Source: an uncultured Clostridia bacterium (GTDB lineage Bacteria; Bacillota; Clostridia; RUG12999). From it: a stretch of DNA of 20,502 nt. The stretch covers positions 1 through 20,502 of the forward strand of contig CATIYX010000032.1 of NCBI GenBank assembly GCA_949739095.1, written 5' to 3'. This document shows positions 14,246-20,502 of this stretch, piece by piece. A model generated the notes under the pieces. That model searched no databases, was not told the origin of the DNA, and saw nothing but the letters and a program-made list of their open reading frames with translations. The stretch's first letter is position 1, and the number at the start of each line of letters is the position of its first letter. Both the position numbers and the translations under genes were made by a program.

Positions 14246-14268
14246 ATTGCACAGAGCGCATGTGCAAT
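14246..14268 (+). other. Inverted repeat, possible weak terminator or operator
   Basis: ATTGCAC (14246-14252) and GTGCAAT (14262-14268) form a 7-bp stem with a 9-base loop, followed by a short T run. It could end transcription of the membrane protein gene, although it lies 160 bases beyond the stop, or act as an operator next to the TATATA at 14241. Confidence 0.4.
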
Positions 14269-14354
14269 TTTTATACCCACTGTTAAAAACGCACAGAAAT
14301 CATGTAACAATTTCTATAGTTTTGATTTTTGATCATGATTCTAAATTTTGTGTC

Positions 14355-14383
14355 TTGCATATGTGTATATTTTATAGTATAAT
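14355..14383 (+). promoter_or_regulatory. Sigma-A promoter of the permease operon
   Basis: TTGCAT (14355-14360), a 17-bp spacer, and perfect TATAAT (14378-14383). Transcription would begin near 14390, giving an untranslated leader of about 155 bases. Confidence 0.8.
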
Positions 14384-14417
14384 ATGACCCATAAAAGAGA
14401 TTTTGTTGATTTTGGAT

Positions 14418-14434
14418 AATAACATACTGTTATT
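14418..14434 (+). other. Small hairpin in the permease operon leader
   Basis: AATAACA and TGTTATT form a 7-bp inverted repeat around a 3-base loop, about 30 bases after the predicted transcription start. Confidence 0.4.
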
Positions 14435-14458
14435 CAGAACAAATCAGCATCCGTTTTC

Positions 14459-14473
14459 TGTTCATAATGAACA
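14459..14473. promoter_or_regulatory. 15-bp palindrome, operator candidate
   Basis: TGTTCATAATGAACA is a perfect palindrome around one central base. A further AGAACA half-site lies at 14436-14441. Located downstream of the promoter, it could bind a dimeric repressor that blocks transcription of the permease genes. The regulator is unknown. Confidence 0.5.
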
Positions 14474-14546
14474 ATATTCGGGAGGTATTTTCGTATATTG
14501 TTATTAAACTACCAACCGCATATGCGGAAGAAATGGAGGAACAATC

Positions 14547-15503
14547 ATGGCAACACAAGCAGTGCATGACGCTGCAAAAAGCAGCAAATTATCAAGCGCA
14601 GGAAAAATCCTTGCGAGTGATTTGAGAAGAAACTACAGTCTCTATTTATTAATGATTCCTGTATTTCTTTTCTATTTTCTTTTTATGTATAGACCTATGT
14701 ACGGCGCAATTATTGCGTTCAAAGATTTTAATCCCGCAGATGGGATTTGGGGTAGTCCCTTTGTCGGTCTTGACAATTTCAGGAAGTTTTGGGACAGTAT
14801 GTATCGTAACCGTGTTTTCTTTAACACGCTGAAAATCAGTTTCTCAACTCTGATTTTCGGATTCCCGGCACCAATCATTCTGGCACTTTTAATCAATGAA
14901 TTGCGCAGCAAAATATTCACGAAATCCGTTCAGACTATCACATATTTGCCACACTTCATTTCTCTAGTTGTTGTCTGTGGTATGATTAAGGATTTCACAA
15001 CAGAAACAGGTATTATCAATGATATTATCAAAGTGTTTGGTGGGACACCAACTACAATGCTGAACAATCCTCGCTATTTTGTCCCGATATATGTTATTTC
15101 GGACATCTGGCAGGGAATTGGATGGGGTTCTATTATCTATTTGGCTGCTCTCTCCGGCATTGATGCGGAACTTTATGAGGCAGCGCGTATTGACGGCGCA
15201 GGAAGATGGCGGCAAACCCTTTCCATCACAATTCCGTCTATCATTCCCACGATTATCACAATGCTGTTGCTCCGCGTGGGACAAATGATGAACATTGGAT
15301 ATGAAAAAATCATCTTGCTGTATAACCCGCTGACATACGAATCTGCCGATGTTATTTCATCGTTCGTCTATCGTGAAGGACTTCAAAACTTCCAATATAG
15401 TTATTCAACAGCAGTTGGTTTGCTTAACTCGTTGATTAACTTTGTTTTGGTATTCGGCGCCAATATCTTAAGTCGGAAATTCAACGATACCAGTTTGTGG
15501 TAA
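14547..15503 (+). CDS. ABC transporter permease, LplB type
   Basis: 318 residues, the normal size for LplB-family permeases of carbohydrate ABC importers (CUT1 group, as in oligosaccharide and aldouronate systems). The N-terminal cytoplasmic tail is followed by YLLMIPVFLFYFLFMYRP, then further membrane segments, and the EAA loop that docks the ATPase reads YEAARIDGAGRWRQ at 210-223. ATG 14547 follows GGAGGA by about seven bases. It is followed by the partner permease 18 bases later. Usually a lipoprotein solute-binding protein is encoded alongside; none is here. The substrate is probably an oligosaccharide, by family only. Confidence 0.93.
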   Translation: MATQAVHDAAKSSKLSSAGKILASDLRRNYSLYLLMIPVFLFYFLFMYRPMYGAIIAFKDFNPADGIWGSPFVGLDNFRKFWDSMYRNRVFFNTLKISFSTLIFGFPAPIILALLINELRSKIFTKSVQTITYLPHFISLVVVCGMIKDFTTETGIINDIIKVFGGTPTTMLNNPRYFVPIYVISDIWQGIGWGSIIYLAALSGIDAELYEAARIDGAGRWRQTLSITIPSIIPTIITMLLLRVGQMMNIGYEKIILLYNPLTYESADVISSFVYREGLQNFQYSYSTAVGLLNSLINFVLVFGANILSRKFNDTSLW

Positions 15504-15521
15504 GAAAAGGAGGAATCATTC

Positions 15522-16415
15522 ATGGCTTCTATCGACAGAACCAAAGGGCAAGATATATTTAACATCTTTAATATGATTTTCATGGTCGCTCTCATGCTAG
15601 TAACATTATATCCATTATTGTATGTCGTATTCGCATCATTCAGTGACGCCGGACGATTCTTGGCGCATTCCGGTATGCTGTGGCATCCTCTAGGATTTAG
15701 CGGACTGGCATATGAACGTGCTTTCCAACACCCATCTATTGTGTCCGGATATCTTAACACGATTTTTATTGTGGTTATCGGAACCATTTTAAGCGTTATG
15801 GTAACAGCAATCGGCGCATATTTTCTCTCCAGAAAAAATGTATTATTGCAGCGTCCCATCGCCTTTTTGATCATGTTCACCATGTTCTTCTCCGGCGGTC
15901 TGATTCCGACCTATTTTGTGGTAAAGAACTTCTTGGGCGGTGTGCTATATGACTCTTTGTGGGCATTGATTGTTCCGACAATGGTATCTACCTACAATCT
16001 CGTTGTGATGCGTTCCGGTTTTGCCGCTATTCCCGACAGTTTGGAAGAATCCGCCCGCATTGACGGCGCCGGACATTTGACCATTCTCTTCAAGATTGTG
16101 CTGCCGCTGGCAAAAGCAACTGTTGCTGTTATCGTGCTCTATTATGGCGTTGCATATTGGAATGCATGGTTCAATGCATCTATCTATATCAACGACAATG
16201 CTAAGTATCCATTACAGCTGGTATTGCGTCAGATTCTGCTGATTAACGATACCAACAATATGACATTCGGCGTCGATGCCGGTGACCAGATGGCAATTAG
16301 CGAAACCATTAAATATGCTGTTATCGTTATCGCTACTTTGCCGATTCTGTGTGTATACCCCTTCTTGCAGAAATACTTTGTAAAGGGTGTTATGATTGGT
16401 GCTGTAAAAGGTTAA
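15522..16415 (+). CDS. ABC transporter permease, YtcP type
   Basis: 297 residues, the usual partner of LplB permeases. It begins with a polar stretch, then membrane segments from about residue 14, including a glycine-containing SGGLIPTYFVVKN segment typical of YtcP, and the EAA loop LEESARIDGAGHL at 174-186. It ends in FVKGVMIGAVKG, a common C-terminus in this family. An AAAAGGAGG site precedes ATG 15522. With the preceding gene it would form the heterodimeric membrane channel of a sugar importer. An ATPase of MsmX type shared from elsewhere is probable, because none is encoded here. A strong terminator follows 29 bases after the stop. Confidence 0.93.
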   Translation: MASIDRTKGQDIFNIFNMIFMVALMLVTLYPLLYVVFASFSDAGRFLAHSGMLWHPLGFSGLAYERAFQHPSIVSGYLNTIFIVVIGTILSVMVTAIGAYFLSRKNVLLQRPIAFLIMFTMFFSGGLIPTYFVVKNFLGGVLYDSLWALIVPTMVSTYNLVVMRSGFAAIPDSLEESARIDGAGHLTILFKIVLPLAKATVAVIVLYYGVAYWNAWFNASIYINDNAKYPLQLVLRQILLINDTNNMTFGVDAGDQMAISETIKYAVIVIATLPILCVYPFLQKYFVKGVMIGAVKG

Positions 16416-16444
16416 TAGCCATTCTATCATTATACAGAAAAGTC

Positions 16445-16475
16445 AAGACCGCCGGCTTAGCCGGCGGTCTTTTTT
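16445..16475 (+). terminator. Strong rho-independent terminator of the permease operon
   Basis: A GC-rich perfect 12-bp stem (16445-16456 with 16460-16471), loop TTA, then a T run to 16475. It closes the two-gene permease unit, showing that no solute-binding protein gene is co-transcribed downstream. Confidence 0.95.
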
Positions 16476-16591
16476 CTCCCCCCTCCCCATCTAAAGACAG
16501 CCACATTACTTCAAATATTTCCTTGACAGCAACACTGCCCCATAAAATGCACTGTTCAAATGTGTTTTTCCTGTTTTCCTAAAAACACAAC

Positions 16592-16634
16592 AAAAGGTAG
16601 TTGTATAGATAAATCTGTATACAACTACCTTTTT
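16592..16634 (-). terminator. Terminator after the polysaccharide deacetylase gene
   Basis: A 15-bp perfect stem (16592-16606 with 16619-16633) with a 12-base loop, 14 bases beyond the deacetylase stop on the minus strand. A and T runs flank both ends, so it may also work on the plus strand as a back-up. Confidence 0.85.
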
Positions 16635-16647
16635 ATACATAAATAGT

Positions 16648-17523
16648 TTATTCTTCCGGTAAAAATCTGCTAAAAAACGCTTCGGAAGAAATTCCGGAAG
16701 GGCGATTATAGCGGCGCAGTTTACGAATAGATTCCTGTTCGTCCTGCGTAATCCAGTTAACGCCTTCTTCACATCCTAAAGTTACACGGTATCCCATTTT
16801 CCAAACAGTATCCCGCGCCGTTTGATTGACTGAACCGAACGGAAAGGTAAATGCCGTTGGTTCTTTCCCTACAAAATCAACAATTCGCTGTTTGTTTTTA
16901 TCCAAATCTTCCATCAACCGTTTTTGATAGTCCTCTTTGGATTCAAAAGAATGCTTGGAAACTCCAACACCTTCGTTGTCATGTAACTGATAGGAATGGT
17001 TCTGCACTTCCACTACACCACTATCACTCATTTCCCGCAATTGTTCCCAGGTAGCGTAAGAATAGTTCAAACTCTGGTTCTTCAGTCCGCTATATTCATC
17101 CACCAACGAACCAATGACAGACAGTACTATCTTTTCCTTCCGCTGTTTCAAAATAGGGTAAATATAGGCATACCCCGATTCATAGCCATCATCGAATGTA
17201 AGCATCACTGGTTTAGACGGAAGAGGTGTTCCCTTATCATAATAATCCAGCAAATCCTGCACCACAATAGTTTGGTAGCCGCGATGCTGTAAATAGTCCA
17301 AATCACTCTCAAACTCCGACGGCGAAATGGTAAATTTCCCAAGCGACTCCGGCGTGTTTTTTAGTGTATGATGATACATGATAATAGGCAGTGCAATCCC
17401 ATCTTCCACATGTCCTCCCGTTGCTAGGTCCCTGCTTTGTTCCACCCATGAAATGATGCATATTGCCGCCGCCAACAGCAGACAGCTTCCCACCATCACT
17501 GCTTTACTGATCCATTTATCCAC
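16648..17523 (-). CDS. Membrane-anchored polysaccharide deacetylase (NodB domain)
   Basis: 291 residues. An uncleaved-looking signal anchor spans about 7-26 (KAVMVGSCLLLAAAICII), so the enzyme probably acts outside the membrane. The NodB domain (carbohydrate esterase family 4) starts near IIMYHHTLK (47-55) and shows LTFDDGYESG (108-117, with Asp111 catalytic and Asp112 metal-binding), VQNHSYQLH (His176 and His181 completing the metal site) and FPFGSVN. It would remove N-acetyl groups from peptidoglycan or another surface glycan. The start is GTG 17523, seven bases after AGAGGTGG; no ATG lies at a better distance. No convincing promoter was found directly upstream. Confidence 0.92.
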   Translation of the reverse strand: MDKWISKAVMVGSCLLLAAAICIISWVEQSRDLATGGHVEDGIALPIIMYHHTLKNTPESLGKFTISPSEFESDLDYLQHRGYQTIVVQDLLDYYDKGTPLPSKPVMLTFDDGYESGYAYIYPILKQRKEKIVLSVIGSLVDEYSGLKNQSLNYSYATWEQLREMSDSGVVEVQNHSYQLHDNEGVGVSKHSFESKEDYQKRLMEDLDKNKQRIVDFVGKEPTAFTFPFGSVNQTARDTVWKMGYRVTLGCEEGVNWITQDEQESIRKLRRYNRPSGISSEAFFSRFLPEE

Positions 17524-17598
17524 GTGCTCACCACCTCTTTATTATCCATATTCTAAAACAGGTGGTTTTATGCCCTCTCGCCAAGAGATAGCAAGCAA

Positions 17599-17630
17599 GA
17601 CAACAGCCGCCTAAAACGGCGGCTGTTGTC
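17599..17630 (-). terminator. GC-rich hairpin between glutamine synthetase and deacetylase genes
   Basis: A perfect 13-bp stem (17599-17611 with 17618-17630) and 6-base loop. It lies about 90 bases after the glutamine synthetase stop. Neither strand has a true T run after it, so termination may be weak or it may serve as an RNA 3' end stabiliser. Confidence 0.6.
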
Positions 17631-17719
17631 TATTTAAAATATACAGGAAATTCATGGCTTCACGCTGATATACTAAAATCGGTCTCAAATGTTATACGAA
17701 TCTCGGCTTTCCCTATGAC

Positions 17720-19891
17720 TTATACATTATAAAGCAAATCCGAATAAGTTGGAATAGGCCAATACTTCTGGTCTACCAGTGTTTCCAGCTCGTCTGCCAC
17801 CTCACGCAGCTCTTGCATAGCGACATATACTTTTTCCCGATATTGTTTTGCCTTTTCATAAGCGTCCTCTATCTGCCCTATCTCTGCAATCACTTTTTGT
17901 AAAACATCATTTCTTTCCCGTAGCAAATCTGTGCATTTTGTGATTTCACGTAGTAAATCCATCTCCGCTTTGGATTCAATCCCCAGACCGGTTTCCCGCA
18001 GAGAAATAATTCCCTCTGACAAAAACTTCATGTAATGCAAACATGCAGGCAAAATCTGTCGACCAACCATATCGTACATGGTAACCGCTTCTATATGCAT
18101 ATTCTTCACATAATTTTCCGTCAACACTTCATAACGTGCATATGCTTCATCACGGCTTATCACGCGGTGCTGTTCAAACAGTTTCAAATTTTTCTCATCT
18201 AAAAATGCCGGTAAAATATCTACTGTGGACCGCATACTGTACAATCCACGTTTTTTTGATTCTTCCACCCATTCTGCCGCATAGTTATTTCCATTAAATA
18301 CAATCCGTTTATGTTTTTGATAGATCGTTTTAATGATTTCATGAACTGCTTCGTCAAAATCCTTTGCATTTTCCAGTTCATCGGCAATCTGCCGCAGCGA
18401 TTCTGCCACAATCGTATTAATCATATAATTAGGGCAGGCAATAGAATCAAGCGAACCCACCATGCGGAATTCAAATTTATTCGCTGTAAACGCAAACGGA
18501 GACGTTCTGTTACGGTCTGTCGTATCTTTTTTCAGCACTGGCAACGTGCTCACACCAAATTTCATTTTTCCGCCTAATTTATTATGTTTCTCCACGCCTG
18601 TGACCATTTCTTCCAAAATATCTGTCAACTGTTCGCCCAAATACATGGACACAATTGCCGGCGGCGCTTCATCTCCGCCCAAGCGGTGGTCATTGGAATT
18701 GGACGCAATGGACAGCAACAGCAAATCACCGTATTCATCCACCGCTTTAATCACCGCACTTAAAAACAGTAAAAACTGCATGTTTTCCGCCGGTGTTTTC
18801 CCAGGCTCCAGCAAATTTTGTCCATCATCGGTGCTGAGAGACCAGTTATTATGCTTCCCAGAACCATTCACACCCGCAAACGGTTTTTCATGTAGCAAAC
18901 ACACCAAATTATGGTGCAAAGCTACTTTTTTCATAATTTCCATTGTAAGCTGATTATGATCCGTCGCAATGTTGGATGAGTTGAATACCGGCGCAAGTTC
19001 ATGCTGTCCCGGCGCCACTTCATTGTGCTTTGTTTTGGCGGAAATCCCCAATTTCCACAATTCTGTGTCTAATTCTTTCATATAGTTAGAAACGCGTTCC
19101 TTGATATTTCCATAATAGTGGTCGTCCAGCTCCTGTCCTTTAGGTGCGCTAGCGCCAAACAAGGTACGTCCTGTGAAAATCAAATCCTTGCGCTTGCTGT
19201 AGGTGTCTTTATCCACCAAAAAATACTCCTGTTCCGGTCCCATATTGGAGGAAACACGTTTTGCTTCTGTATTGCCAAACAGTCGCAAAATTCGCAATGC
19301 CTGTGTATTTAATGCTTCCATAGAACGCAACAGAGGTGTTTTTTTATCAAGCGCCTGTCCCGTATAGGAACAAAAAGCGGTCGGAATATACAAGGAGTCA
19401 TCTTTCACAAACGCAGGAGATGTACAATCCCACGCTGTATAACCACGCGCTTCAAATGTCGCGCGCAGTCCGCCTGACGGAAAAGAAGATGCGTCCGATT
19501 CACCTTTGAGAAGTTCCTTTCCAGAAAACTCCATAATTACCTTACCTTCCGGCGTAGGAGAAATAAAAGAATCATGTTTCTCTGCCGTCACACCTGTCAT
19601 AGGCTGAAACCAATGGGTGAAATGCGTTGCTCCTTTGCTGATTGCCCAATCCTTCATGGCATTTGCAACCGTCTCCGCTACGTTTGGCTCGAGCGGAACT
19701 CCCTCGTCAATCGTTTTTTTGAGCGATTTATAAACCGCTTTTGGCAACCTCTCACGCATGACAGTATCGCCAAAAACGTTGGTGCCATAAATTGCAGATA
19801 GTTTTCCTTCAGGATATACGCTGTTCGTTTCCAATGCAGACCGACCCCTTTCGCTTTTTTGCATATGAGGTGCGGACACCATACGCCGCAC
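17720..19891 (-). CDS. glnN: Glutamine synthetase type III
   Basis: 723 residues, the large GSIII class (about 700 to 730) and not the 440 to 470-residue GSI. Visible signatures: an N-terminal GSIII domain with NVFGDTVMRERLPK, TSPAF (157-161), GPEQEYFLVD (218-227), HNEVAPGQHELAP (289-301), NGSGKHNNWS (342-351), EAPPAIVSMYLGEQL and NRTSPFAFTANKFEFR. It makes glutamine from glutamate, ammonia and ATP. The start appears to be GTG 19891, nine bases after AGGAG; an ATG nine bases further in has worse spacing. It is transcribed alone from the promoter at 19931-19959. No GlnR or other nitrogen box was recognised. Confidence 0.96.
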   Translation of the reverse strand: MRRMVSAPHMQKSERGRSALETNSVYPEGKLSAIYGTNVFGDTVMRERLPKAVYKSLKKTIDEGVPLEPNVAETVANAMKDWAISKGATHFTHWFQPMTGVTAEKHDSFISPTPEGKVIMEFSGKELLKGESDASSFPSGGLRATFEARGYTAWDCTSPAFVKDDSLYIPTAFCSYTGQALDKKTPLLRSMEALNTQALRILRLFGNTEAKRVSSNMGPEQEYFLVDKDTYSKRKDLIFTGRTLFGASAPKGQELDDHYYGNIKERVSNYMKELDTELWKLGISAKTKHNEVAPGQHELAPVFNSSNIATDHNQLTMEIMKKVALHHNLVCLLHEKPFAGVNGSGKHNNWSLSTDDGQNLLEPGKTPAENMQFLLFLSAVIKAVDEYGDLLLLSIASNSNDHRLGGDEAPPAIVSMYLGEQLTDILEEMVTGVEKHNKLGGKMKFGVSTLPVLKKDTTDRNRTSPFAFTANKFEFRMVGSLDSIACPNYMINTIVAESLRQIADELENAKDFDEAVHEIIKTIYQKHKRIVFNGNNYAAEWVEESKKRGLYSMRSTVDILPAFLDEKNLKLFEQHRVISRDEAYARYEVLTENYVKNMHIEAVTMYDMVGRQILPACLHYMKFLSEGIISLRETGLGIESKAEMDLLREITKCTDLLRERNDVLQKVIAEIGQIEDAYEKAKQYREKVYVAMQELREVADELETLVDQKYWPIPTYSDLLYNV

Positions 19892-19930
19892 ATGACGTCT
19901 CTCCTATGCTGAAATCATTTCTCTTGTTCT

Positions 19931-19959
19931 ATTATACCTGTAATTCCTTTCATTTGCAA
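19931..19959 (-). promoter_or_regulatory. Sigma-A promoter of the glutamine synthetase gene
   Basis: On the minus strand TTGCAA (19959-19954), 17-bp spacer and perfect TATAAT (19936-19931). The leader is only about 33 bases. Confidence 0.8.
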
Positions 19960-20143
19960 GTAGAAAGTGCTATTCGACTTTTGGACAATTTTCGTCAAAG
20001 GAAACAAAAAACAAACAATTTTATCTGAAGCCGAAAACTGGTGGAATCGTGAGATTTTTCCACTTTCATGCTGGTAAAACACTCTTATTCCACCTCATTC
20101 CAATATAGTCCGGCAGGAGCGGGCAGGTCATTGTTTGTGCCGC
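19960..20143. other. Intergenic region between divergent promoters
   Basis: Part of the 314-base gap between the glutamine synthetase and exporter genes. Apart from the two promoters, only a weak inverted repeat is seen (GTGGAA at 20041, TTCCAC at 20058) and a second TTCCAC at 20088. I see no gene or RNA here. Confidence 0.5.
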
Positions 20144-20172
20144 TTGAATGCTTCCATCTTTTGTGCTAAAAT
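20144..20172 (+). promoter_or_regulatory. Sigma-A promoter of the ABC exporter gene
   Basis: TTGAAT (20144-20149), 17-bp spacer, TAAAAT (20167-20172). The GGGGGAGAG ribosome site lies about 22 bases after the -10 box. Confidence 0.65.
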
Positions 20173-20205
20173 AAACGTTACCATAAAAAAGAGGGGGAGA
20201 GTATT

Positions 20206-20502
20206 ATGAAGACTTTCCGGTTTCTGATGGATTTACTCAAAGGCTACCGGCTGCGTTACTACACAGCCATTGCACTCGGCGTCATCATCTCTTTTGTTCC
20301 ACTAATTAACAATTATCTGGTCAAAATCATTGTAGATGATGTGATTGGCGGCGGTCTGCAAAGTATTCTGTTGCCTATTCTGGCAGTGCTATTTAGCATT
20401 TCTGTTATCCGTGTTGCCACTTGGTACTACATACGCTATCAACTCGAGTACGTCGGTCAGAAAATCATGATGAATATTCGGACAGAAGGATATCGAAAAA
20501 TC
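20206..20502 (+). CDS. Type I ABC exporter, N-terminal membrane domain (cut by window end)
   Basis: 99 codons are visible from ATG 20206, six bases after GGGGGAGAG, with the frame open to the window edge. The protein begins MKTFRFLMDLLKGYRLRYY, has a membrane helix at about 17-37 ending in VPLINNYLVKIIVDDVI and a second at about 52-74, then YYIRYQLEYVGQKIMMNIR, the first intracellular loop pattern of MsbA/LmrA-type exporters (ABC transmembrane domain, PF00664). The ATPase domain would lie beyond the window. Substrate (lipid, peptide or drug) cannot be told. Confidence 0.88.
   Translation, partial: MKTFRFLMDLLKGYRLRYYTAIALGVIISFVPLINNYLVKIIVDDVIGGGLQSILLPILAVLFSISVIRVATWYYIRYQLEYVGQKIMMNIRTEGYRKI

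Larger units (their letters stand above)
14086..14546 (+). promoter_or_regulatory. AT-rich regulatory intergenic region before the permease genes
   Basis: 461 bases with no convincing gene. It contains the tandem 18-bp repeat, two inverted repeats, a promoter and a 15-bp palindrome listed separately. The 11-mer ATGTGCAATTT occurs at 14172 and again at 14260. A GGGAGG at 14480-14485 looks like a ribosome binding site, but no good start codon follows at normal distance. A possible weak second promoter is TTGTTA (14217-14222), 18 bp, TATATA (14241-14246). Confidence 0.6.

Noticed and set aside
14498..14570. Short leader-peptide frame beginning at TTG after GGGAGG
   Set aside because: Spacing from the ribosome site is about 12 bases and the start is a weak TTG; no support beyond that.

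Overview
The window looks like a Firmicutes chromosome, most likely from an anaerobic gut-type Clostridia. Supporting signs are strong AGGAGG-type ribosome binding sites, sigma-A promoters, a DUF951 protein, an LplB/YtcP-type permease pair, a type III (GlnN) glutamine synthetase, CoaX, BirA with an N-terminal helix-turn-helix, and short U-tailed terminators. I cannot assign a genus from sequence alone.

Region 1 (1-9523, all minus strand, reading right to left) is one catabolic operon for a bacterial microcompartment (BMC). It starts at a good sigma-A promoter (9495-9523) and runs: class II (fuculose-phosphate-type) aldolase, diol dehydratase large, medium and small subunits, dehydratase reactivase large subunit, a PduO-type cobalamin adenosyltransferase fused to an HbpS/GlcG domain, CoA-acylating propionaldehyde dehydrogenase, zinc alcohol dehydrogenase, a BMC shell protein with a long pore loop, and the first 41 bases of a second shell protein, cut by the window edge. 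Proposed chemistry (inference from families): a deoxysugar phosphate is cleaved to DHAP and lactaldehyde. Lactaldehyde is reduced to 1,2-propanediol, which is dehydrated by the B12 enzyme to propionaldehyde. Propionaldehyde is oxidised to propionyl-CoA, while the alcohol dehydrogenase recycles NADH. Helices resembling encapsulation peptides are visible on five proteins: N-terminal on the alcohol dehydrogenase, aldehyde dehydrogenase and two dehydratase subunits, C-terminal on the aldolase. The aldolase is usually paired with glycyl-radical diol dehydratases in Clostridia; here it is paired with the B12 enzyme.

Region 2 (9598-13433, minus strand) is a housekeeping operon: DUF951 protein, MJ0936/YfcE-type phosphodiesterase, BirA, CoaX and an M20 amidohydrolase. 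It has its own promoter and a clear terminator. Its promoter faces away from a near mirror-image promoter for an unrecognised six-helix membrane protein on the plus strand (13504-14085).

Region 3 (14086-16475, plus strand) is a 461-base regulatory stretch with a tandem 18-bp repeat, palindromes and a promoter, followed by two ABC permease genes and a strong terminator. No solute-binding protein or ATPase gene is present with them.

Region 4 (16592-20502) holds a membrane-anchored NodB-type polysaccharide deacetylase and the type III glutamine synthetase (both minus strand). At the right edge, on the plus strand, is the beginning of a type I ABC exporter gene cut by the window end.
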